Below, piece after piece: positions 1 through 8,957 of a stretch of DNA of 64,000 nucleotides; within the stretch, counting starts at the first letter, position 1, and every line of letters begins with the position of its first letter. The notes under the pieces were generated by a model. The model made no database searches and was not told the origin of the DNA. It saw only the letters and a list, made by a program, of their open reading frames with translations. The DNA lies in the NCBI GenBank assembly GCA_025769875.1, contig JAGFNK010000104.1:1-64000 (forward strand). Reading direction: 5' to 3'. The DNA comes from Russula earlei. Taxonomy: Eukaryota > Basidiomycota > Agaricomycetes > Russulales > Russulaceae. The translations under genes and the position numbers were made by a program.

Positions 1-550
1 AAGAGAAAGTGAAGAGGGCGTACCGATGCGTGATCAAGTCGGAGCCTGCGCAACAACACAGAAGAGGACCGCCCACAGCTCCCGGCCGAAGGGAACCACG
101 GACAAGTCACCCCCCTGCGTCGCTCCGCCTAGACCATGGAACAGGCAGCTTCTGGATTTGGGCCTGAAGTCAGAATCACGTTGTCATGCATCTAGAACTA
201 AGCCAACATACCTGAACTCAGTTGGGAATCCCTCCGCCGACAGACAACACGGTCGCAACCCCGGCCGAAGGGATCACGACCGACCATCCGCCAACGTACA
301 GCATCCCAGAGTCCAGAAGAATCCAGTCCGGTCAATCCTATGTGGTAGTCGAGTCGAGTCGTCGGCCTTGAGTTGTCGCCTGCCCGTTGGTCCGAAATCT
401 AGGTCCTTCCCACCCTAGGATGCGCTGTCCGAAAAAGTTGTCGAGGATCGAGTCTCCGTTCGCCGTGAAATCCGATCCGTGCCTAGAGAATGCGCCATGC
501 TCAATGAACCCACTCACTTACCTTTAAGTGTGATGACCATCTGCAGAGGC
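1..550. other. No gene recognised
   Basis: Open frames here are short, basic and of low complexity, with no protein-like pattern on either strand. The left edge may be intergenic, or may be the 3' side of a gene that lies outside the window. Confidence 0.5.
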
Positions 551-1464
551 CTAATCCCGGCCCGCTTCACCTTCGCCCCAATTGATGTTGATGCCATCGA
601 GAAGTGCCATGAAACCCTGTTGGTCCAAGCCAATCTCTTCTAGGAACTCCTTGTCGGCTGCAACGTCCCTGATCCCCTCCGCGTCGGTGTCGCTCAGCAT
701 AATGGTCCGCATCCTCAGGTTCCCTCACATCGCTGTCCTGAGGAGCCCGCTTCCGTGGAGGTATCAGAGAAGCACATGTCGGGCGACTCGTACTTCGCCC
801 TCGTCCTCGCTCCCGCCATCCACTAGGAACAGGAAGGGAGCGACCTGAGTAAAGAAGCGATCCTCGGGATCCTCGTCCGAGTCAGCCGACGTCGAGATCG
901 GCGAAGGCTGAGTGGAGGGACTGTTCGCCAAAGGGCAGCATTTGATCTCCGGGAGCGGATATGGCGGGGGGGTCGGGAGAGGGCGCGGGGAAAGTGGCCG
1001 TCTCTCCCGGCGTCGTGGACGTGACGCTGGGGACGAGCACATGGAGACGAAGAGGAAGCCGTCCTGATGAGGCGGAGGCGGGCTATGCACGTGATCCGGA
1101 TCTTCCGCCAGTGAGACGTGAATGACCGGAGGAAGGGGGACGGGAGTCGAAGGCGCCGCGACCGGGAAGTCTGGGCGGCGCGTCTGCTCTTCTCGATGTT
1201 TGTCAAATTTGACTTCACGAATGTTGTCAGCGTCATTGGCCTCGGGCTAGCACTGCAAGACAGACACTCACGAAGAAAGCGCCACCCGACGCTTTTCACC
1301 GTGCCCCAAAAACTGACACGTTTTGCTCCGCGCAAGCCCCGACGAAGCTCTACCATGAACGTGTTAGGATCGGTCGGAGGCGGAAGGTGCTGGTAATGAT
1401 AGCGACGATAGACTCTGGGGACAGAGTTCGGCGCTGCCATTGGGTGAAAAGTTTCAGAGAACAT
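551..1464 (-). CDS. Uncharacterised protein, three exons, about 280 aa
   Basis: I do not recognise the family. The start is taken as the ATG at 1464 (MFSETFHP...). A 53-nt intron at 1247-1299 joins ...VSFWGT to PEANDADNIREV, and the frame stays open through a Pro/Ser-rich stretch (...PPPPHQDGFLFVSM, PLPTPPPYPLPE) to an acidic segment (SADSDEDPEDRFFTQV, VDGGSEDEGE). A second intron starts at the GTACGA donor near 793 and ends at a CTCAG acceptor. The reading frame then has to shift by one base near 690-710 to enter the convincing acidic helical end (DTDAEGIRDVAADKEFLEEI..., then GLDQQGFMALLDGIN), which stops at 551. Without the shift the protein ends about 20 codons earlier in implausible sequence. 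No signal peptide or membrane span is visible. The last exon is the least certain part. Confidence 0.5.
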
Positions 1465-1680
1465 TGTAGAGGATACGTGTGTGTGTGTGTAGATGAAGTA
1501 ACTGTGCGCAGCACTAATAGCAAAGGTGAGAACCTGCAGCGCCATGCAGAGACATGCCAGTTTATCAGTTCACTGTTTGAGGCCAGACGAGGTTGACAAA
1601 TGCGCTCCTGAATGCGCTCCTGAATTCGATCCAGTCTAGTCCTTGTCTTGCCTGCGAGATCGAGTCCCACTCAGCCCCAG

Positions 1681-1776
1681 TCCAAGTTCTTGTTCGCGTC
1701 CTACGGAGCTCAGCCTGCTTCGCAATTGACTTGCGAAGCAGGCTGAGCTCGGTAAGTACGCGAACAAGAACTTGGA
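1681..1776. repeat. Long near-perfect inverted repeat (hairpin)
   Basis: The left arm (1681-1725) and right arm (1731-1776) are reverse complements over 19 bp outside and 20 bp inside, interrupted only by a 6/7-nt internal mismatch and separated by a 5-nt loop. It lies in non-coding DNA just after a direct repeat of gaatgcgctcct near 1605-1625. No target-site duplication was evident, so it may be a MITE remnant or a simple hairpin. Confidence 0.85.
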
Positions 1777-3077
1777 AAGTCCCTAGGTGAGATGTTCACA
1801 GAGCAAATGGCTGATAGACCAAACCCCCTGGTCCTTGTGGATATAGTCATTTCCTACGCGACGCTTATGGTCGGAGGCGTTACAGGAGCGAGTTTATCTT
1901 ATTGAATCATGGTCAAGTTGATACTGCATGGATGGGCACAGTAAATGAAGCGTGGGAAAGATATTTCAGGTCCGGGACTGTAGCTAGCCTGAGCCTAGCC
2001 GAAGCGCTTATTCCCCTAACTGCTAGTCCATTCAACCCTGCTGAGTGTGCGTTGGCATCATTATTCCTCCTAAATTTGTTGTAGCATTGTCTGGATTTTT
2101 AGGCCTCCCTCCTTCATGCGCTCCTCTCCGTGCTCAACTTGTTGTCGCAGCATCCCCAACTGTAAGGGTTTTCTGACCCGATTCTCTCATGGTTCTCCGC
2201 CCTCCAAATCGACTTTCAATCTGTCCGGAAGAATCAGTTGGAGGGTGGCAAGAATGCGGCAAGGGATTCCTGCATGGGTGAGTTGAGAGGGAACGCGAAC
2301 TGCATGCTGAACGATCTCGGCCCGACATTCATCTACTCGTGAACGTGTGAGGAACCCTTGATGGTTCAGAACCGAAGCAACTGTTCCTTTCTTGGCACCT
2401 CAGCTCCTGGATGAGTTCAGCCCGATAGCAAGGCTGGCCCGCTTGGCTTTCCAGTCCCAACCGCTCTCGTTGAGACCGTCTAGTTTTGACTATACCCACC
2501 CGTGCAGGCTGTTGTATATGGCCATCCGTCCTCATCGCCGACGGCCCCACTTGTTGTTGGGCAAACAACTTGTTACATTTCGGCTGGAGAACATCTACCA
2601 TTTACCAAATGTAGGATAGGAAGCGGGTTTGTATCAGGCGGCTGCGCCGTGATGAATGAATGCACTGAAACTTTGAAGCGGTCATCCAACTTATGACCAT
2701 TCTCAATGGTGAATTTGCAGTCAGCCAACCACCAAGGTCCACCAACGCTGACTGAATTGATGTATTGCGGTAGTAGCATAGAGAAGCATTGGCATGCATT
2801 TTCTGCAATCTGAAGATTCGATTCTCGGCCCACAGATTAGGCAAGTCCACTCGTTAGTCCCAGAGGTCCCTCTATCTCCTTCGATATCACCAGCGGCGAA
2901 CAGAATTCGGACATCAAGTAATCTCCGTGACGCGTGTAGAAATAGATAGTGATTCTTAGACATAATCTATGTGGAAATGAAAGTACTTTACGTCAAGAAC
3001 GTGGATCGTCTGTAGTAGAGCCCCAAAGGCTGGAGCTCTCCGATAGGGCCCGTACCGACAATTAGTAGGGGAATGTT
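1777..3077. other. Gene-poor stretch with one possible minus-strand coding fragment
   Basis: Most of the stretch shows nothing. Between about 2573 and 2960 on the minus strand there is protein-like sequence (DYLMSEFCSPLVISKEIEG, then NSVSVGGPWWLADCKFTIEN and KLDDRFKVSVHSFITAQ) spread over two frames, which could be joined by a short intron. I could not assign it to a family or find convincing ends. It may be a small gene or a remnant. Confidence 0.25.
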
Positions 3078-3908
3078 CTATACGAATAGGCTCGCAATGA
3101 ATAGTGGGATCGCGCCAATAGCACCGACTGTGAATGTGTGACCGGCAGAAGATTTCCGTGCACTGGCGGAAGGTGAAGATGTGGCAGGGGAAGACGTGGG
3201 AATGGAGGTGCTGGTGTTGTCAGAAGAGGTCGTACCATTCAATCGAATGGCATTCCGCTGGAAGAATGGTAAGATGCGTAAGTGTTTGCCCGTAACGGGG
3301 GAGATGCCCAGTGTGCAAAATGTGAAAAAAGCCACGAGCTGCGGAGGCAATACGGCACGACGTGTACAGATTAGAAACACGTACGGTGAAGCCGGCGAGC
3401 GTCTCGGTGGACGACTCATTGTCGTTGATAACACCGACGCCGCCCGAGCCACACGTATTATAATCGTAAAACCAGAACGTATGGTTCGCGTTTTCGTTGA
3501 TTATGGGGACGGTGAGAATGGTACCAGAGGTGCCAGGCTGGGTGTATCGGAAGCCAGAGTCGAACCCGTTAATGGTGGGGTCCGTCTCGTGTGCCGGGAT
3601 GCAAGGGGCTGCGAACGTCGACTCGGTGGCGGTGTGGTTTCCGTTCGTGACTGCGCTATAGGTCAGACACTTATGGCAAAAATGAGACAGAGGAGCTTAC
3701 AGTTGAACAAGACGACATCTCCGAGGACAGCATCCACACTTTGAGGCACAAAAGTAGTCGTCCCGTTATCGGTAGTGTTACCGCCAACAGTGATGATGAT
3801 GGTCTTAGCAGCACACACCCAAGCACTGGCAAGAGCCTGAAGAGAACGAGCGTGACGGACATGGACGAAAACGAAAGAGAAACTTACAAAAAGGAGAGAA
3901 GAGTGCAT
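3078..3908 (-). CDS. Serine-rich cupredoxin-like secreted protein, GPI-anchored
   Basis: Exon 1 (3888-3908) is 21 nt and encodes the start of a signal peptide (MHSSLLF|ALASAWVCA). Exon 2 (3701-3836) carries the first cupredoxin strands (KTIIITVGG, FVPQSVDAVLGDVVLFN). Exon 3 starts at 3650 and restores the family signature FTNGNHTATESTFAAPC, followed by GFDSGFRYTQPG and FWFYDYNTCGSGGVGVI. The protein ends with a Ser/Thr-rich linker and a hydrophobic tail (GAIGAIPLFIASLFV), as expected for GPI attachment. These proteins are extracellular beta-barrels that in many relatives bind type-1 copper. Here the usual second half of the site (Cys, His and Met in the YC...HC..GM block) reads Asp, Thr and Gly, so copper binding looks lost. 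The splice between AGFT and NAIRLNGT is uncertain: one long intron or two short ones would fit. Confidence 0.8.
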
Positions 3909-4702
3909 CACGAACAGAACACAGTGCGAGTGGGAGCCCGAGAGCGACAAGGCCAACAGGTTGAACAAGGTGCAAGAACTTGCGGGGGTCTACTTATGGC
4001 CGCAGCGTGTTCACATCGAGGAGGTACCATCCCCATCCCAGAAGTGCGGTGAGTGACGTCAATGTTGCTTGCTGTAGAAGCGCAGAAGCTGAAAGGAAAG
4101 GTTAACACCAGAGAACCTCGGGGATCTCCGGCTCAAGAACTAAACTTCTCACGTGCCAGTGTACGCGTACGAGTCCTGACCTTTATAGTTCTTTGATCAT
4201 GCAAATATGAGCCGATTATCGAACAATCTACGTCGCAGTGAAAGTGAAGTGACGGCGGGACAGTTCTGGCTCGTCAACTTGAATGCTATGGAAACCCATC
4301 TCGATCGCCAGTGCTCGCATACTGTACACGCGATCCGGGGCCAGGCAGTCGCCTGTCAGTGGCGCCCTTACTGGCGCCCTTATTCAATCCAATTGTAAAC
4401 AAGACTTGCGCCGTTGATCGTTTGTCGTCCCCACCACACGTCCGCCCCGAATCAACAGTTTGCCTTATGTCCACGAATACCAGTATGTTCCACGCCAAAC
4501 TGTTCCTATCCTAATACTTAGATCTGTTCATGGAACACGCGTATACAGATCGTCGTCAGTCTGAGGAGAGGCGTCGTACCCGTGACAAATCGCAAGCAGG
4601 TCAAAACCCTCGTCAGTAAAGTCACATATGATAGATCTCTAGCTTATCAATTTTTTTTTTTTCATCTGGCTGGTCGCAGCATCGGACCATGCTGCTCTGG
4701 CA
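3909..4702. other. Divergent upstream region, no gene seen
   Basis: This lies between the cupredoxin start and the next plus-strand gene. It contains no protein-like frame. A run of Ts near 4651-4663 just precedes the next coding exon and may be part of an intron or 5' leader. Confidence 0.4.
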
Positions 4703-5613
4703 ATGGCCGCGGATTTGCACACTGTCACTCAGATTACCCAAATATGGTCCGACCGGTTGCAGCTCATTAGTGTCTATGTGAGTCACCAAACTATCACTTG
4801 CAGGACAACATCAACGCATGCATATACCCAGTCCTCTTTTTTTACCTCAATCGACAGCTTGTTATTCTCTCTAGCCTCCAACAGGGACCGTCACAATACC
4901 GCGAGCAAGGTGATGATCTCGTCGTTGGTTGGGGCCTTGATATTTCATGCATCGTCTGGTAGCGATTCCAAAGAAAACTTCTGGTTTTTGCCAACTAACG
5001 GTTGTCACCCATGTACCCAGCGATTTTGGCCTATGTGTCGTCTTTCGTCCTTATCCGTTACAAGCTGAACGGCGGACAATCAGCCTCGGGCAGTTCCAGC
5101 TCACCGATTGCTACCATCCACAACAATTACGCAAATTCTGGGAAAGCTTCCTCCGATCAGCCACGGACTCCTTCCGCTTTAGAATCTGGCCCTCGTGAGA
5201 AGGCTGAAGGGCCACATATTGCTCATGCTTTAACGCACTCCCCCACGCCGTTTGTTTTTGGACGGCCGCAATTCATCTCATCACTCACTGCTGGGCTGGC
5301 CTCCCTCCTGGAGGAGCCACCCGTGTTTAAGATCGACCTTAGGCGCGTGTCTTTGTTCGAGTTCAGTGCGCTGGTGCCCTGCGTCGCTCGTGACAATGAC
5401 CCCAAAGCAGACGCGGAGAAAAACGTGAATGCTTTGATGCGCCTGCTAGGTAGATGCCATCTTGTATGCACCGTCTTTGCCCTTTCTGGGTTTCTAATGC
5501 TCCTCACGGGAATAATTGTGTACATCTGGGCCGTGCTGGAGCGTGTCGTGGCCATCTTTGGCAGTGCATGCGTTGGTGTCTGCATTATCCTTGGCGTCGC
5601 AGCATTGCAATAA
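4703..5613 (+). CDS. Multi-pass membrane protein of an Agaricomycete-type family
   Basis: Three exons. Exon 1 (MAADLHTVTQITQIWSDRLQ) ends at ...LISVY before a GTGAGT donor. Exon 2 (SSFFTSIDSLLFSLAS ... SSLVGALIFHASS) holds the first two hydrophobic helices. A 62-nt intron leads to exon 3 (AILAYVSSFVLIRYKL), which continues to a final pair of helices (VFALSGFLMLLTGIIVYIWA and VVAIFGSACVGVCIILGVAA). A soluble Ser-rich loop lies between the two membrane halves. The layout (TQ-W..RLQ, then F...+D.LLF+L, then LAGALIFH-like) resembles uncharacterised four-helix proteins that are multicopy in mushrooms; I know no function for them. The start could lie further upstream, since the frame is open before 4703. 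A decayed paralogue follows at about 6.7-7.6 kb. Confidence 0.65.
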
Positions 5614-5739
5614 AAAGTCAATGAAACGGATTGCTTGTTGCTTCATATTCCCATGCTCTTTCCACCTTACGAGACTCGGTACTTATGCTTTCAGTGTTCA
5701 ATGACTTCCTTATGGTTATCGTTTAGGTTCGGCGTAGTC

Positions 5740-6500
5740 GTTGAGAAAAGGTACTTACGACCCACAGATTAACAGTTTGACGACTTGTCTTCTGCCGGGC
5801 AGAAATATAACTATAACCACGCTGTTTGTGCGACTCATAAAGCTTGCGTTAGCTACGCTCAGAATTGACCCGCTTCGAAACGCCTTGATTGTAGAGTTTG
5901 AGTCAGGGTCATTCAAATATGTTGATGGCCAATGTGCAAGGCTGCTGGCCGCGTGTTTGCGTTCACCCTTTGGACGCAGCCGCGCCTCTCGCTTCACATC
6001 TCGGTCCCCACAATACCGTTGACGTCTACCCGTGACGCGCGGTGATGCCTTGGTGCCCTCCGCCTCTGGCGCCATGTTTTTCACCGGGTCCTTGCTGAAA
6101 CAATTGCTGACGAGTCAGATCATCAAGTCGAGTATCACAAAGTGGTAGTGCCCGTTCCATTAAAATTACAAGTAGATCATGTCAGTCGTTAAGATATGCC
6201 CCGACAACCACGGCGACAAACACGATTTCGCAGTTAATTTGTGTAAAATCACTGCGGCCAGTGAAGAATTATTGCCAAGTTGCAACTATCCAGTTCTTGT
6301 AGCCTTTCAGATTTCTATTGACACCAGTAAGCGGTACGCCTTTGGAAAGGTTTTAGACCTGACTAATTATATGTATTCGTATAGTCCCCCGCCTTATCTG
6401 GACAACCCTTATGTCTTCTGGTGCGCTTCACTTGAGAATCCTTCCGCGCATGCGCATTATATAGATCCTAGGCCACAGCTGAAGTAATCGTCGATGACCA
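5740..6500 (+). other. Possible decayed oxidoreductase (NOX/ferric-reductase-like) fragment
   Basis: At about 5835-5935 one frame reads LRIDPLRNALIVEFESGSFK followed by YVDGQ, resembling the start of the FAD-binding domain of NADPH oxidases and ferric reductases (hydrophobic strand, FKY..GQ). The next bases in another frame give VFAFTLWTQPRLSLHISV, reminiscent of HPFTL...SVHI. Stops and frame changes make an intact gene unlikely. A 102-codon frame at 6179-6487 has no recognisable relatives. The call is weak. Confidence 0.25.
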
Positions 6501-6734
6501 CCAAGCCCTTAACGCCTGAGAGTGGGTACTTGTCCCCCGATTTCTAGACACCACGATAAGAACAGGTATGTTGAAAGTCGCCGCGCAAGAAAAAAGCGGC
6601 CCTGTCCAAGGCAATTGAGAGGCATACATTTAGCCACGTCACATAAACCTGGGGTGATCGTTTGCGACTGATAAGCATCGACGCAAGTCAGCTATCCCCT
6701 TAATTAAACCCGTCTAACTTGGTTTGTACGTACA

Positions 6735-7572
6735 GGCTAGCTTTTGCACGATCGTTGACTTTGCTACTCGAGCTGGCCTTTCAGACAAGCAAACTCGCCC
6801 TATCATCGCTGACGGGTGCTTTGATCTTTCATGCGGCGGCCGGTAAGGGTCTCTTGTCGATGTCGAATGGCCCTCCATAGACAAAGTGACCCCATATACC
6901 ATAAGCCGCCCTGGGATATGTGGGCTCTCTCATCCTCATCCGTCACTGGCTACGGGGTGTACAAGTGGTCCCCAAGGACCCGAGTTCTAGGGCTGTCGTT
7001 ATCGCAGCTGGTGCAGGACCTGCGGACCCCCACATGTCTAAACCCATTGTCATGTCCGACCCTCAGACGCCCTACGCCGCGAATCAGGGGTGTGAGATTC
7101 TCTGAATCTGAAATTGTCGAAAATTCCACCGCATCAAACGCTCACCTGACTGCCGTACCTGCCACCCGGCTCTTCACAACGCTTCGGGCCATCGCAGAAA
7201 CTCACGCTGCGCTCTTGCAGCATCACCCGGCACGCCTGGAAATGGACATTGACATGCGGCGGGAGTCGTTGTTCGATTCGCGGGCTGTGTTGCCGTGCAT
7301 CGGAGGGTCTGCGGATGAAGCCGACGGCGACAGCCCTGGCGCTCCTGTTGGTTGAACGGCTGCCACGGCGCACGCGCGTTCTTCACGTTTTTCGGTTTCA
7401 GCACGTGCTGATCGTTACCGGCCTGTTGGAACTGTTTGAGCCATGTGTGGCTGTGTTTGGAAGCCTTGCGTTGTCGTTTTTAGGTTTCGGGGGCGCTGGG
7501 GTAGCTCGCCGTAGCTGCTTCCGAACGGTCGCTTCCGACCTCGCGGGTGACGTAGTTTCTGTGTTGATGTGA
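6735..7572 (+). pseudogene. Decayed tandem copy of the 4.7-kb membrane protein gene
   Basis: The same architecture can be followed, but in changing frames. SFCTIVD is followed one base out of frame by LLLELAFQ...LSSLTGALIFHAAA, which matches the second helix of the upstream gene. An intron joins it to GYVGSLILIRHWLRG (third helix). Later, RRESLFDSRAVLPCIGG matches RRVSLFEFSALVPCVAR of the upstream copy, and after another frame change LLVERLPRR...VTGLLELFEPCVAVFGS matches its last helices. At least two indels (near 6755 and 7310-7330) break the frame. The copies are divergent, so the duplication is not recent. Some of the indels could be sequence errors. Confidence 0.6.
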
Positions 7573-7931
7573 TCGCAAACGATAGTCATCGATGGCTATG
7601 CGAGCCCTCTGCCTCGTGTGCTATGACCACTGGCCATAGTTGATGCCCTCGTACCACTGCGGGTTAGCCCCGGTTCCAAGCGAGCGAGCGACCTCAGAGC
7701 TCATGAGCCGAGCACGCCTGATCCGACCGTTGCGGCGTGGTATCGGTGAGGCTCTCCTTGCCTGCTAGTGAAGCCTCGCAGTGCTGCACTCGCGTGTTTC
7801 CCCTTTCCCTTGTGTGACTCGACCTTTCCTCGTTAAAAACGCAAGGGAAATTCTTCCGTCCGAACAATCGCACGCTATCTCCCCGTCACATTGCATACCG
7901 CATACCCACGACACGACTATAGTGACCAATA

Positions 7932-8776
7932 ATGGAGACGATGGTCATGACAATACCCTCTCCCATCCACTCTCACCGCGCTGGTCCCGGCATGTCCGAG
8001 GTAGGGCGCCAGCTTTCGGCCCTCCTTGCGATGTCCCCACCGATGACTGACTCCCGAGCCAAAAGCTTCAAGTCGACTTTGAACTTGCCGCGTTGCTAGA
8101 CTCGCTCACACTGCAGCAGCAGAGGATCAAGGTGGGCCCCCTTCCCCCTCATCGATCCCCCGGCCCAGTCATGGTTGCCGTCACCCGGCGGGCTTCCGAT
8201 GGCGATGGCCACTTGCCGACCCGATTCTGACTCGCGCATGGAGGCAGACACTGGCAAACGAGCCGCAGGCGGCACCCACGGCCACCACCGTGTCCGACGT
8301 CCAAATGAACGACGCAGGGACCTACCAAGTACGTAGTTCCACCCCCTCCCCCCGCACACGCATCCGACGCCGGTCGCCGACACAACTTGGAACAGTCCGG
8401 CACTACGGCCTCCTCAAATTCCTCCGACGCGCCGCGCTCGGCCACGGCCACGGTAGCGGCGGCGCCCTGCGCGCTGCTGGAGTCGCTCACGCGCTCGTAC
8501 GGCCTGGACGCCGACGGGCTGCAGACGACGTGCGGCGAATATCTCGAGCTCATCTTCATCCACCGCGAGCTGTTCGCCGCACGGCCATCGGCGCACGCGG
8601 GCTGCTCGGCGGCGTTCAGTGCGGTCGCGCGGGCGCTGGAGCTCCGTGCGTGGCGCGCGGATAGGGACGCCGACACGGAGGCGGTCGCGGCTTTTCGCCA
8701 TGAGGCGTGGATGGTCGCCGCTTATATGAGTAGCGGCGGTCCCTGGTGGCGCGGCGGGGAGAAGATGGCAGACTGA
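7932..8776 (+). CDS. Small uncharacterised Ala-rich protein, four exons
   Basis: No family is recognised. A consistent spliced frame can be read: MSE at 7992 (with an in-frame ATG at 7932), an intron ending ...CCAAAAG, then LQVDFELAALLDSLTLQQQR. A second intron leads to TLANEPQAAPTATTVSDVQM, a third (GTACGT...AACAG) to SGTTASSNSSDAPRSATA, and then a folded-looking C-terminal part (LLESLTRSYGLDADGLQTTC, EYLELIFIHRELFAARP, AAFRHEAWMVAAYMSSGG). The last exon is very GC-rich compared with its flanks. The product is soluble, with no signal peptide or membrane span. The true start (7932 or 7992) is undecided. Confidence 0.55.
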
Positions 8777-8957
8777 GTTGCGGTGGAGGCATGCATTTTA
8801 TCTATCGTGCCTGACGCACTGTAGCATAGCAAACAGATTGGTATTGGTATTCGATACCCGATGGTATAATTTAGCAACGTTAGATAACCAATCCACAGGG
8901 TCTATAGCGGAAGCCAATGCAGAGTACAGCAAACAAGCAAGATATACGAATACTGGC

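Noticed and set aside
26..418. 130-codon open frame at the left edge
   Set aside because: Composition is basic and low-complexity, without splice logic or family resemblance; likely chance.
8149..8676. 175-codon minus-strand frame over the 7.9-8.8 kb gene
   Set aside because: GC-rich shadow frame; the plus strand has coherent exons and splice sites.
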